A DNA stretch of 64,000 nt from Flavobacterium ammoniigenes (GCF_020886055.1 NZ_AP025184.1:1550001-1614000); one strand, 5' to 3'. Shown: positions 41,913 to 50,704, counted from the stretch's first letter. Numbers and translations are program-made. The notes: generated by a model not told the origin, from the letters alone.

Positions 41913-43136
41913 TTATTGATGTAAGAATTTTTCTGAAAGTTTTTGCATATCTAAGCCAACGCTTTGGTCCAACACTTTTGCATAGTGTTGGGTTTGTCTG
42001 ATGGTAGTATGCCCCAGCATAGCTGATACATTTTCAATTTTGATTCCGTTTCCAAGAGTTACCGTTGTGGCAAAGGTATGTCTTGCAACATACCAGGTTA
42101 AGTTTTTGTCTAGTCCAATGATATAGGCTATCTCTTTTAAATAAGCATTCATTTTTTGATTAGAAATTTTTGGTAATAGTGCTTCACCTTCAAATTGGTA
42201 TTTGCTTAGTATCTTCAAAACAGGAGGGAGGATAGGAACATTTGCTTTAGTACCTGTTTTTTGTCGATTGGTCTTTATCCAGAGATTTTTATCGCCATCT
42301 TGAATGATGTTTTTTCTGGTGAGTTGTAAAGCATCTACAGGGGCATATCCCGTGTAGCAACTAAATAGGAAAATATCTTTCACTCGCTCCAATCGATCCA
42401 CCGAGAAGGTTTTGTTTTCAATTCGTTCCAATTCTTCTTGCGTCAAGAAAGTAGCATCGGTTACTTTTATTTTACCTGAATAGCTATTAAAAGGATTCTT
42501 TTCAATAATTTCCATCTTAACAGCGTAATTGCAGATCGTTTTGAGATTTTTGAAGTACTTAACTAGCGAATTGTTTTTAATCCCTAATTTGCCTTTGTAT
42601 TCACTTTCGAATTTGAGATACGATTCCAAATTGTAGATATAAGCATTGTTTATTTTATCAAGAAGCACATTTTCGGTTCCAAAAGTTTTTACGTTGAATA
42701 TTCGAACCAATTCTTTGACGCGCTGGTATTTCTGGAGCGAGGCACTACTTCGCTCACCAATGTTGACCAATTTGGCAAAATGAGTATTGTGGATTTGGAT
42801 GATGTCTAGAATACTAGGTTTTACCTCTTCGATTTCTTTACCTAAGATTTTGAGTTTGAATTCTTCGATAGTTAATTTCTCTTGATGGCGCTCTAAATGA
42901 TTGGCTATTTTTTCAATTTTGAGTTCCAATAAGTCTAAGTACTCTTTGAGTACTTTTTCTTTGTCTTGACGCAGTATCCGTCTTAAATTATCGGTTTGTT
43001 TCCATCTTTCTTCTGATATGTATTTACCGGTGGCTAATGTGATGGATTTTCGGTTGTAAGTAACCTTTAGGTACAAAGGGCATTCTCCGTTTTCTTTTAC
43101 CTTGTCTTTTTTGATGTAAACAATTGTTTTTACCAT
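41913..43136 (-). CDS. Tyrosine integrase of IntDOT/Bacteroidetes type
   Basis: 407 residues from the ATG at 43,136; a longer in-frame start at 43,190 adds a hydrophobic tail not expected for the family. N-terminal arm-binding domain (about 1-85), SAM-like core domain, and catalytic domain with His-Arg-box (Val-Ala-Arg-His-Thr-Phe-Ala), Leu-Gly-His and Tyr of Gln-His-Tyr-Ala. In place of the first catalytic Arg there is Ala in Thr-Gly-Tyr-Ala-Pro-Val-Asp-Ala, as in IntDOT where that residue is Ser. It catalyses integration at the tRNA-Ser 3' end 258 bp away. Confidence 0.92.
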   Translation of the reverse strand: MVKTIVYIKKDKVKENGECPLYLKVTYNRKSITLATGKYISEERWKQTDNLRRILRQDKEKVLKEYLDLLELKIEKIANHLERHQEKLTIEEFKLKILGKEIEEVKPSILDIIQIHNTHFAKLVNIGERSSASLQKYQRVKELVRIFNVKTFGTENVLLDKINNAYIYNLESYLKFESEYKGKLGIKNNSLVKYFKNLKTICNYAVKMEIIEKNPFNSYSGKIKVTDATFLTQEELERIENKTFSVDRLERVKDIFLFSCYTGYAPVDALQLTRKNIIQDGDKNLWIKTNRQKTGTKANVPILPPVLKILSKYQFEGEALLPKISNQKMNAYLKEIAYIIGLDKNLTWYVARHTFATTVTLGNGIKIENVSAMLGHTTIRQTQHYAKVLDQSVGLDMQKLSEKFLHQ

Positions 43137-43202
43137 TACTTTTTTATTAAAAATTAATAGTACAAATTGAAATAAAACCTCTGTTAACACCTTATTTTAC
43201 TT

Positions 43203-43220
43203 GCCAATCTGCAGCAAATA
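43203..43220. repeat. Integrase arm-type repeat, proximal copy
   Basis: GCCAATCTGCAGCAAATA in the same direction as its partner at 40,894-40,911 (17 of 18 bases). It lies 67 bp in front of the integrase start and 174 bp from the tRNA 3' end. Confidence 0.45.
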
Positions 43221-43224
43221 TTTT

Positions 43225-43284
43225 ATTTTAGTTACCCTATTGGGGGGCAAAATCCGATAGGGTAACCTATAGGGTAACTAAAAT
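43225..43284. repeat. Inverted repeat with additional direct copy at element end
   Basis: ATTTTAGTTACCCTAT (43,225-43,240) is exactly inverted at 43,269-43,284, and a third copy of the core ATAGGGTAAC is at 43,257-43,266 in direct orientation to the right arm. It fits binding sites for the integrase or a recombination directionality factor. Confidence 0.6.
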
Positions 43285-43323
43285 ATGCGTTTTTATGTGA
43301 TTTTTGACGATAGTCAGAAAATG

Positions 43324-43361
43324 AAAAAACCCTCTAAACACTGATGTTTAAAGGGTTTTTT
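43324..43361. terminator. Bidirectional intrinsic terminator
   Basis: AAAAAACCCTcTAAACA / TGTTTAaAGGGTTTTTT stem with CTGA loop and A/T tails on both sides. It separates tRNA-Ser transcription from the integrase region. Confidence 0.8.
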
Positions 43362-43393
43362 AATTTTTATGTTTCTTTTGAAACATGTCTTTC

Positions 43394-43409
43394 GCGGAGA
43401 AAGAGGGAT
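43394..43409. repeat. Proximal attachment site in tRNA-Ser
   Basis: Last bases of the tRNA-Ser gene (acceptor stem and discriminator plus one base), shared with 22,198-22,212. Integration here keeps the tRNA intact because the element supplies or restores the 3' end. Confidence 0.5.
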
Positions 43410-43479
43410 TCGAACCCCCGGACCTGTTACAGTCAACAGTTTTCAAGACTGCCGCATTCGACCGCTCTGCCATTTCTCC
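43395..43479 (-). tRNA. tRNA-Ser(UGA)
   Basis: 85 nt. Acceptor arms GGAGAAA and TTTCTCC pair perfectly with discriminator G; anticodon loop CTTGAAA gives TGA; a long variable arm typical of tRNA-Ser precedes the T arm (GGTTCGAATCC). CCA is not encoded. It is read leftward, toward the integrase. Confidence 0.95.
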
Positions 43480-43635
43480 AATAAGATGCTTCCGTTTTCT
43501 GGTTGCGAGTGCAAATATAACTGCTTTTTTTGGTTATGCAAATCTATTTGAATAAAAAACGCATCAATTTTGAAGTCGCTTTTTTAATTGTTTCATTTTC
43601 TTTGATTTAGAAAATAATTATTTTTCGCGGTGCTT

Positions 43636-44769
43636 TTAATAATTCACGTGTTCTATAATTTCGAGACCGTAACCAATCATACCCACACGTTTGCTTTGGC
43701 TTGTATTAGTCACCAATCTAATTTTTGAAATGTCCAAATCGTGCAAAATTTGTGCGCCAATACCAAAATCTTTGGTATCAATTATAATTCGTGGTGCTTT
43801 CATTTCGCCTTCGGTTTGTAATTGTTTCAATTCGGCTATACGACTCAATAAATTCACTGACTGCATGTCTTGATTGATAAAGATCACAGCGCCTTTGCCA
43901 TGCTCATTAATGGTTTGGAACATCTTGTCCAAATGCTGTTCGGCATTGTGGGTTAAAGTACCCAATAAGTCATTATTTACTTGCGATGAGTTAATACGAG
44001 TTAAAACTGCTTCGCCCAAGTTCCAAGTACCTTTAGTCAAAGCAATATGAACTTGTTTGTTCGTCGTTTGTTCGTAAGCGCGCAGTCTGAAAGTTCCAAA
44101 ACGCGTTTCTATATCAAAGTCTTCTTTTTTAATAATCAAACTATCGTGTTGCACGCGGTAAGCTACTAAATCTTCAATCGAAACTAATTTCAAGTTGAAT
44201 TTTTTGGCCACTTTAACCAATTGGGGTAGGCGCGCCATAGATCCGTCTTCGTTCATGATTTCTACAATCACTCCCGCCGACTTGAATCCTGCTAATCTTG
44301 CAAAGTCAATAGCAGCTTCTGTATGACCTGTTCTTCGCAATACACCACCTTGTTTGGCAATTAATGGAAAAATATGTCCAGGACGTGCTAAATCGTGTGG
44401 TTTGGTATCAGGATTAACTAATGACAAAATAGTTTTGGCTCTATCCGCTGCTGAAATTCCTGTGGTTACCCCGTTGCCTCTTAAATCGACCGAAACAGTA
44501 AAGGCGGTTTCCATCGGATCGGTATTGTTATTTACCATAACATGTAATCCTAATTCTTTGCATCGGCTTTCAGTTAAAGGTGCACAAATCAAACCACGAC
44601 CATGAGTCGCCATGAAATTGATCATTTCTGGAGTTACCTTTTCGGCTGCAGCCAAAAAATCGCCTTCGTTTTCACGGTTTTCATCATCTACAACGATAAT
44701 TACTTTGCCCTGACGAATGTCTTCAATGGCTTCTTCGATGGTATTGAGCTGTATTTTATTTGTAGTCAT
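43636..44769 (-). CDS. ribB: RibBA-like: DHBP synthase with degenerate GTP cyclohydrolase II domain
   Basis: 377 residues. The N-terminal ~205 residues are 3,4-dihydroxy-2-butanone 4-phosphate synthase (Asp-Asp-Glu-Asn-Arg-Glu-Asn-Glu-Gly-Asp near 28, and His-Thr-Glu-Ala-Ala at the end), making a riboflavin precursor from ribulose 5-phosphate. The C-terminal part has the GTP cyclohydrolase II fold, but the three zinc Cys expected in its Cys-x10-Cys-x-Cys motif are absent (Ser-Ser-Gln-Val...Thr-His-Asn instead), so this half is probably not active in that reaction. It ends the leftward operon, 5 bp after the LptG-like gene. Confidence 0.85.
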   Translation of the reverse strand: MTTNKIQLNTIEEAIEDIRQGKVIIVVDDENRENEGDFLAAAEKVTPEMINFMATHGRGLICAPLTESRCKELGLHVMVNNNTDPMETAFTVSVDLRGNGVTTGISAADRAKTILSLVNPDTKPHDLARPGHIFPLIAKQGGVLRRTGHTEAAIDFARLAGFKSAGVIVEIMNEDGSMARLPQLVKVAKKFNLKLVSIEDLVAYRVQHDSLIIKKEDFDIETRFGTFRLRAYEQTTNKQVHIALTKGTWNLGEAVLTRINSSQVNNDLLGTLTHNAEQHLDKMFQTINEHGKGAVIFINQDMQSVNLLSRIAELKQLQTEGEMKAPRIIIDTKDFGIGAQILHDLDISKIRLVTNTSQSKRVGMIGYGLEIIEHVNY

Positions 44770-44774
44770 GACAA

Positions 44775-46211
44775 TTATTTTTGGGGAACTATTTTTTTAA
44801 TAAACTGTTGAATAGGTGCCAAGAGGACATCCATATTGATTAATCCTATATCATTGGTTGCACGATAAGTCAATAAAATGGCAAAAGGCGTCAATGCTAG
44901 TGATGCCATCCAAGAACCTAAAAATGGAGTTAAACTACCTTCTTCGGCTAGTTTTTTTCCAAAGGTATTGGCAAAATGGAAGGAGATAAAAATTAACATG
45001 GCAAAAACCACGGGTAATCCAAGTCCTCCTTTTCGAATGATGGCTCCTAATGGTGCTCCAATAAAGAACATCAAAAAGCAAGCAAACGCAATTACAAATT
45101 TATCATACAAAGCAATCAAATGCCCATTGATGTTAATTTGTTTGGATTTAAATTCGGTGTTGGAGGTTTCAAGGGAGTACTTTACACTTTCGAGGTTGCT
45201 GGTTGCTAAATTTAAAATATCCAATTGTTGGTTGGAAGTAAAATAAGCAAGCAAGTTAGGGTTGAATTTTTTCTTTATTTTTTTAATTTTCACAACAGGC
45301 TGAGTCGATTTTTGAAACCCCACTCGTTGATTGATATTGTCGGTATAGGAAGTGATATCTGTCTTGTAATTTTTTTGTAAGGAATCAATAGTGTATCGCA
45401 ATTCACTAGTTGTCAACATGGTATTTGTATTGGTGATATTTTCATTGTCGACATCAATTTTGTTGAATTCGGAAATATCAATTGTAATGATATTCTTTTT
45501 AAATGCAGTTTTTACAAAAGGCATTTTGGGACGATCTTCATAGTTTTTAGGGAGAATATCTTCATAATAATTCCCATCATTTAGAATGAGTTGCAGCGTA
45601 TTTGAATCTTTGCTACTTACTAATTTTCCGTTTTTGGCTTTAATTACAATTCGGCTACCATCACCTAATTCTGATTTTTTATGAATAGTGATACCAGTGA
45701 GGTTCTCTCCATTTTCACCTGACTTTTTATTGACCTTGATGTTGTAAACGCCAACATCGCTAAATTGTCCTTCAGCAATAGCCAAAGCGGGTTTGGCTTG
45801 TGCAATGTTCTTTCTGAAATTGATGAATTTATATTCGGCGTAAGGAATCACACTGTTGGCAAATAGAAAGGCTGCTATAGCTATAAAAGTCACAAAAAGG
45901 AATAAAGGTTGTAAGGCACGTCTTAAGGAAATACCTGCTGACTTCATTGCGGCTAATTCATAGTTCTCGGATAAGTCACCAAACGACATGATAGAGGCTA
46001 ATAATATGGAAAGGGGCAATACTAGCGGAACCAAACGCGGCATAGAAAACAGCAAAAATTTAAGTACCATTGAAAAATCTAAATCTTTACCCGCTAATTC
46101 TGCAATTAGTAACCAAACCGTTTGCAATATGAATATAAAAAAAAGGATTACAAATACCACAGTAAATGTAATCAGGAAAGTTTTTAGAATGTATTTGTCA
46201 ATTATTTTCAC
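44775..46211 (-). CDS. LptF/LptG-family permease (LPS export)
   Basis: 478 residues with six predicted membrane helices, three at each end, around a periplasmic beta-jellyroll (about 130-340). This is the YjgP/YjgQ layout. Such proteins extract LPS from the inner membrane with LptB. The N-terminal Leu-Lys-Thr-Phe-Leu-Ile-Thr-Phe motif is typical. Whether it is F or G cannot be told. It lies between lolA (7 bp) and ribBA (5 bp) in the operon. Confidence 0.9.
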   Translation of the reverse strand: MKIIDKYILKTFLITFTVVFVILFFIFILQTVWLLIAELAGKDLDFSMVLKFLLFSMPRLVPLVLPLSILLASIMSFGDLSENYELAAMKSAGISLRRALQPLFLFVTFIAIAAFLFANSVIPYAEYKFINFRKNIAQAKPALAIAEGQFSDVGVYNIKVNKKSGENGENLTGITIHKKSELGDGSRIVIKAKNGKLVSSKDSNTLQLILNDGNYYEDILPKNYEDRPKMPFVKTAFKKNIITIDISEFNKIDVDNENITNTNTMLTTSELRYTIDSLQKNYKTDITSYTDNINQRVGFQKSTQPVVKIKKIKKKFNPNLLAYFTSNQQLDILNLATSNLESVKYSLETSNTEFKSKQININGHLIALYDKFVIAFACFLMFFIGAPLGAIIRKGGLGLPVVFAMLIFISFHFANTFGKKLAEEGSLTPFLGSWMASLALTPFAILLTYRATNDIGLINMDVLLAPIQQFIKKIVPQK

Positions 46212-46218
46212 CTAGGAA

Positions 46219-46875
46219 TTAATCTAATGAATTGATGTAGTAATTTGGATATTTACTCTTCACAAAGGTAAATTGATTTTTCGGCAAAGGTTGATTCGTT
46301 TTAAAAGAATTAACAGTCAAGGTGGTTTTGGTTCCTTTTTTACCCACTTCGACCAAATTGTAAATATTTTTGGTTTGACTATCAATACCTAAAATAATTT
46401 CTTTTCGTTGGTCCTTTGAACTCATTGGAACCAATTTTACATACTGAATTTTTTTACCTTTTACAGTAGCATCACCGTTTAAGGTATACTTATATCCAGT
46501 ATTAAAAAATGTCAACATTTTATTAGGTGTTACCGCTGTATTGTCATTTTCGTCGACTTTAGAAATGGTTATCTCTTCGTCTTCTGGAACTATTGTATAG
46601 GTTTTTTTGCCGTCGTACAATTTAGTGGCTCCCATAAAATTCAACACATATTGGTTGCCTTTTAAAACAACATTGCCTTTACTGTCTTGATTGATATTCT
46701 CTTTGGCATTGGAAAGGGAATATTTAAAATCTATTATGATAGTACTGTAGTTTTTTACTTTTGCCGATACTTGATCCAAAAGCGCTTTTGCTTTTTTGTC
46801 TTGAGCTTGAATAGAAAAGCTGCATATACATGCAGCACTTAACAACAAAGCTCTAAAAATAGTCTTGTTTTGCAT
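46219..46875 (-). CDS. lolA: Outer-membrane lipoprotein carrier LolA
   Basis: 218 residues from the ATG at 46,875, 7 bp after the ftsK stop; a longer start (46,962) lies within ftsK and would not begin with a signal peptide. The signal peptide ends in Ile-Gln-Ala-Gln near residue 25. The mature LolA fold shows Ile-Ile-Asp-Phe-Lys-Tyr, Gly-Asn-Val-Val-Leu-Lys-Gly-Asn and Phe-Val-Lys-Ser motifs. It carries lipoproteins across the periplasm. It is next to LPS export, so envelope genes cluster here. Confidence 0.85.
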   Translation of the reverse strand: MQNKTIFRALLLSAACICSFSIQAQDKKAKALLDQVSAKVKNYSTIIIDFKYSLSNAKENINQDSKGNVVLKGNQYVLNFMGATKLYDGKKTYTIVPEDEEITISKVDENDNTAVTPNKMLTFFNTGYKYTLNGDATVKGKKIQYVKLVPMSSKDQRKEIILGIDSQTKNIYNLVEVGKKGTKTTLTVNSFKTNQPLPKNQFTFVKSKYPNYYINSLD

Positions 46876-46882
46876 TGGGGTA

Positions 46883-49351
46883 TTAATTTTGTTCATTGTT
46901 GAAAAATTCATCCAGCGCCACCATATCAGAAATGTTGACGTTACGCGCTTTACTTCCTTCAAAAGGGCCTACAATTCCTGCTGCTTCTAATTGATCAATT
47001 AAACGACCTGCTCGGTTGTACCCCAATTTTAGTTTTCGTTGCAATAACGAAGCAGATCCTTGTTGCGCATTGACAATTATTTCAGCTGCTTCTCTAAACA
47101 ATGAATCGCGCTCAGAGATATCAAAATCCAAATTGATGCCTGACTCTTCTCCCACAAATTCAGGCAGAAGGTAAGCAGTAGCATAAGCTTTTTGCGAACC
47201 AATGAATTCAGTAATTCTTTCTACTTCAGGAGTGTCTATAAAAGCGCATTGTACACGAACTACATCATTTCCGTTAGAATACAATAAATCTCCACGACCA
47301 ATCAATTGATCAGCACCTTGGGTATCTAAAATGGTTCTTGAATCAATTTTGGAAGTTACTCTAAATGCAATACGAGCAGGGAAGTTGGCTTTGATCAAAC
47401 CTGTAATTACGTTTACCGATGGACGTTGCGTAGCAATGATTAAGTGAATTCCAATCGCACGCGCTAATTGTGCTAAACGTGCTATAGGAACTTCAACTTC
47501 TTTACCCGCAGTCATAATTAAATCAGCAAACTCATCGACAACCAAAACGATGTAAGGTAAAAATCGGTGGCCATTTTCAGGATTTAATTTTCGTGCTTTG
47601 AATTTGTCGTTGTATTCTTTGATGTTACGCACCATGGCGTCTTTCAACAAAGAATAACGATTATCCATTTCTACACAAAGTGAATTCAAAGTGTTGACTA
47701 CTTTGGCATTATCGGTAATAATAGCGTCGTCACAATCCGGTAACTTAGCTAAATAATGTCTTTCAATTTTATTGAAAAGGGTCAATTCTACTTTCTTCGG
47801 GTCAACCAAAACGAATTTAACTTCGGCTGGATGTTTTTTGTATAATAGCGAAGTCAAAACAGCATTCAGTCCAACCGATTTTCCTTGTCCTGTAGCACCC
47901 GCCATTAAAAGGTGAGGCATTTTGGCTAAATCCACCACAAAGGTTTCATTAGAAATAGTTTTACCCAAAGCGATAGGCAATTCCATTTCTGCTTCTTGGA
48001 ATTTGGCAGAGCCAATAGCACTTTTCATAGAAACCATAGTTGGATTCTTGTTAGGCACTTCAATTCCGATAGTCCCTTTTCCTGGGATAGGAGCGATAAT
48101 ACGGATACCAAGCGCAGAAAGTGATAAAGCAATATCGTCTTCTAAACTTTTAATTTTTGAAATACGAATTCCGGCTTCAGGAACGATCTCATATAAAGTT
48201 ACCGATGGTCCAACAGTGGCTTTTATTTGAGCAATTTCAATTTTGTAATTGCGAAGCGTATCGACAATCTTGTTTTTATTTTCTTCTAATTCTTCTTGGT
48301 TGATGGTAATTCCGCCACTTGAGTATTCTTTTAATAAATCAATCGTTGGGAATTTATAATTGGATAATTCCAATGTAGGATCAAACAAACCAAAATCAGC
48401 TACTAAGCGTGCCGCTAAATTTTCTTCAACAATATCTTCTTCTTCCGCTTTTTCAATAACAAAAGCTTCGTCACTTGTTGTAATGATGGTAGGTTCTTTT
48501 GAAATTGATGGGGGAGTAGCAAATGACTGTGTAACTACAGGTTCTACAATCGGTTTTGGTAAGCTGTCTAAGTTGATTTCGGAAGACGAACTAATCGTAG
48601 GTTTTAATGCTTCTTTGTTAATTTCAAATTGTGAAGAGGAAGATTTAATATGAATTCCATCCAATTCTTCATCTTTTTCTTCTTCTGGAGTTGGAACCGC
48701 ATATTCTTCAAGATTGTAACCAGTTGTTGCTGATTTTTCCGGACTAGGAGTAATTTTGGATTCGATTTCTTTTTTCGAATTTTCTATAAAAGCGTGAATG
48801 GAATCTGGAGAAATTTTGATTTTAAAAATCAAATAAATTACTAATCCGAAGATTAATACTAGTAAAGTTCCGGTTTTACCAATATAATCTTGCGAAAGCA
48901 AATTCATTTCGTAACCAATGACTCCACCTAATTCAGGTGCTGAAGTAGCAAAAAAACCAAAAATGATAGAAACGATGATCATGGCAAATAAATCCCAAAA
49001 CCAAGTAGATCTTAATTTACTCAATGGCATTCCTAAAAATAAATACAATCCTGTCAAGAAAAATAAGCGAACAAAAAGAAAAGAGGCCACACCAAAACCT
49101 TGGTATACAATAAGATCAGCCACATAGGCGCCAATTTTTCCTAACCAATTGGAAACCTTAGTATTTCTATTGTCTAATTGATCTACTGCACTTTGATCGG
49201 CTTGACCGTGCAGGTAAAACGAAATAAATGCAACTAACAAAGCAATTGAAAATAAAACCAAAAGGCTTCCAATTGCAATTTTATATTCTTTAGATAATTT
49301 CCAAGATCTTTTTTCGCTAAGATCGGATTCGCTTTTTATTTTCTTTGCCAT
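46883..49351 (-). CDS. ftsK: DNA translocase FtsK
   Basis: 822 residues. Four N-terminal membrane helices (about 25-190), a linker rich in Glu/Ser/Pro/Ile (190-320), and the motor with Walker A at 485-492 (K491) and a Val-Leu-Val-Val-Asp-Glu-Phe-Ala-Asp-Leu Walker B. The C-terminal gamma winged helix (about 755-820) reads KOPS-like sites to direct chromosome pumping to dif at division. All parts are present. It is in the operon between dgkA and lolA. Confidence 0.96.
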   Translation of the reverse strand: MAKKIKSESDLSEKRSWKLSKEYKIAIGSLLVLFSIALLVAFISFYLHGQADQSAVDQLDNRNTKVSNWLGKIGAYVADLIVYQGFGVASFLFVRLFFLTGLYLFLGMPLSKLRSTWFWDLFAMIIVSIIFGFFATSAPELGGVIGYEMNLLSQDYIGKTGTLLVLIFGLVIYLIFKIKISPDSIHAFIENSKKEIESKITPSPEKSATTGYNLEEYAVPTPEEEKDEELDGIHIKSSSSQFEINKEALKPTISSSSEINLDSLPKPIVEPVVTQSFATPPSISKEPTIITTSDEAFVIEKAEEEDIVEENLAARLVADFGLFDPTLELSNYKFPTIDLLKEYSSGGITINQEELEENKNKIVDTLRNYKIEIAQIKATVGPSVTLYEIVPEAGIRISKIKSLEDDIALSLSALGIRIIAPIPGKGTIGIEVPNKNPTMVSMKSAIGSAKFQEAEMELPIALGKTISNETFVVDLAKMPHLLMAGATGQGKSVGLNAVLTSLLYKKHPAEVKFVLVDPKKVELTLFNKIERHYLAKLPDCDDAIITDNAKVVNTLNSLCVEMDNRYSLLKDAMVRNIKEYNDKFKARKLNPENGHRFLPYIVLVVDEFADLIMTAGKEVEVPIARLAQLARAIGIHLIIATQRPSVNVITGLIKANFPARIAFRVTSKIDSRTILDTQGADQLIGRGDLLYSNGNDVVRVQCAFIDTPEVERITEFIGSQKAYATAYLLPEFVGEESGINLDFDISERDSLFREAAEIIVNAQQGSASLLQRKLKLGYNRAGRLIDQLEAAGIVGPFEGSKARNVNISDMVALDEFFNNEQN

Positions 49352-49375
49352 TCTTCTTTTTGAAAACTAGTAAAT

Positions 49376-49747
49376 TTAGAATTTAGGTACATAAATGATT
49401 GCACCAATCACAATTGCAGTCAAGGCTGCAAAAAACACAGCACCTGCTGCAATGTCTTTGATAAATCCAATGCGCTCGTGAAACTCTGGATGAATAAAAT
49501 CAGCTACTTTTTCAACAGCAGTATTCAATCCTTCAACACTCATCACTAATCCTATGGCGAAGACTTGGAAAAGCCATTCAGTGGTAGTAATGTTAAAATA
49601 AAAACCAGCAATAGTCATCAAAATCCCGATAGAAAATTGAGTCATAACACTGTGTTCGGTGGTTATTAATTTGAAAGCACCTTTATAAGCAAAGGTGACA
49701 CTTTTTAATCTTCCTGAAACAAATCGATTGTCTTTTTGAAACTCCAT
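49376..49747 (-). CDS. Diacylglycerol kinase family protein
   Basis: 123 residues with three membrane helices and the Glu-Gly-Leu-Asn-Thr-Ala-Val-Glu-Lys-Val-Ala-Asp active-site motif of the DgkA/UndPK family. It phosphorylates diacylglycerol or undecaprenol in the inner membrane. In Gram-positive bacteria the same family acts on undecaprenol; which is used here is open. It is 10 bp after tpx and 24 bp before ftsK. Confidence 0.9.
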   Translation of the reverse strand: MEFQKDNRFVSGRLKSVTFAYKGAFKLITTEHSVMTQFSIGILMTIAGFYFNITTTEWLFQVFAIGLVMSVEGLNTAVEKVADFIHPEFHERIGFIKDIAAGAVFFAALTAIVIGAIIYVPKF

Positions 49748-49757
49748 TAATTCAATA

Positions 49758-50255
49758 TTAAAGTACTGCTAATGCAGCTTCGTAATTAGGTTCGTCTGCA
49801 ATTTCTTGCACTTGTTCTGTATGTAGAATTGTTCCATTCTCATCGATCACCAATATTGCTCTCGAATGTAAACCAGCTAAAACACTGTCGATGATTTCTA
49901 AACCGTTTGTTTTTCCAAAACTTCCGTCTTTAAAATCAGATAGATTAACTACATTTTCAATTTCTTCAGCCCCACAAAAACGTTTTTGAGCAAAAGGTAA
50001 ATCTCTTGAAACACATAGAACAACTGTATTAGTTAGGTTAGCAGCAGTTTCGTTAAATTTTCGAACAGATGCGGCACAAGTTCCTGTATCGATACTTGGA
50101 AAAATATTGAAGACTACTTTCTTACCCGCAAAATCAGCTAAAGTAGCAATAGAAAGATCGTTTTTTACTAATTTAAAATCAGCAAGTTGAGTGCCTATTT
50201 TTGGTAATTCACCTGAAGTGTTTACAGGATTTCCGCCTAATGTTATAGATGACAT
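49758..50255 (-). CDS. tpx: Thiol peroxidase (Tpx)
   Basis: 165 residues, cytoplasmic (a typical Tpx). Peroxidatic C60 is in Ser-Ile-Asp-Thr-Gly-Thr-Cys-Ala-Ala-Ser-Val-Arg-Lys-Phe-Asn; resolving C94 is in Arg-Phe-Cys-Gly-Ala-Glu. It reduces H2O2 and alkyl peroxides with thioredoxin. It starts the leftward operon; a TACTTTTG -7 box is 24 bp before its ATG. A thioredoxin and a peroxiredoxin gene are close by. Confidence 0.95.
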   Translation of the reverse strand: MSSITLGGNPVNTSGELPKIGTQLADFKLVKNDLSIATLADFAGKKVVFNIFPSIDTGTCAASVRKFNETAANLTNTVVLCVSRDLPFAQKRFCGAEEIENVVNLSDFKDGSFGKTNGLEIIDSVLAGLHSRAILVIDENGTILHTEQVQEIADEPNYEAALAVL

Positions 50256-50278
50256 AATATGTGTTTTTAATTGAGGTT

Positions 50279-50286
50279 CAAAAGTA
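50279..50286 (-). promoter_or_regulatory. tpx operon promoter -7 box
   Basis: TACTTTTG on the minus strand, exact TAnnTTTG, 24 bp before the tpx ATG. No -33 TTTG at the usual distance. Confidence 0.45.
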
Positions 50287-50419
50287 TGAAAATTTATTCA
50301 AATTTTTGTTTGAAGTAGTAGTTTTTGTATTGTATTGTGAGAGATGTAACAGTAATGTATATAAAAAAAACGTACCCATTGACGAGCACGTTCTTTACTA
50401 ATTTATTGTTAAGGACTTC

Positions 50420-50677
50420 TTATTTATCGATAGAGCCTAAAACGCGTTTCATAAAAGTATTTAAAGCTTCTTTTTTGTCAGCTCCCTCTTTTACAAGTTT
50501 TTGTACTTCTAACGCACCATACATATTTGAAATTAGTTCGCCAATAACATCTAATTCTTCATCTTTTAAGGAAGGAATTTCAGTCATTGCTTCCAATACT
50601 TCAATAGTTTCAATGATATAATCTTGATCGTTTTCTTCGATGAATTGTGTCAAATGTTTGATAACAGGTAATTTCAT
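50420..50677 (-). CDS. Small conserved acidic protein (DUF6952-like)
   Basis: 85 residues, acidic, all-helical. It follows thioredoxin by 27 bp, and this pair of genes is conserved in Flavobacteriaceae as far as I recall (DUF6952). The sequence has no enzyme motif. It may bind thioredoxin. After its stop a weak hairpin ACGTT/AACGT with a T7 tail (about 50,368-50,393) may end the transcript. Confidence 0.65.
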   Translation of the reverse strand: MKLPVIKHLTQFIEENDQDYIIETIEVLEAMTEIPSLKDEELDVIGELISNMYGALEVQKLVKEGADKKEALNTFMKRVLGSIDK

Positions 50678-50704
50678 AATCTATAAGGTGTTTGTTTTTA
50701 GAAA

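Larger units (their letters stand above)
22198..43406. mobile_element. Candidate 21.2-kb integrative element in tRNA-Ser(UGA)
   Basis: An IntDOT-type tyrosine integrase gene lies next to the tRNA 3' end, an excisionase-like HTH gene follows, and a short direct repeat of the tRNA 3' end lies at the far side. Cargo includes PrimPol-exonuclease, a beta-propeller, vWA-PP2C-kinase signalling genes and hipBA. No conjugation genes were seen, so it is a genomic island that may be mobilised by others. The right boundary is firm; the left rests on the 13-bp repeat. Confidence 0.55.

Noticed and set aside
43636-44769. FMN riboswitch before ribBA
   Set aside because: The gene is internal to an operon with a 5-bp gap, leaving no leader.
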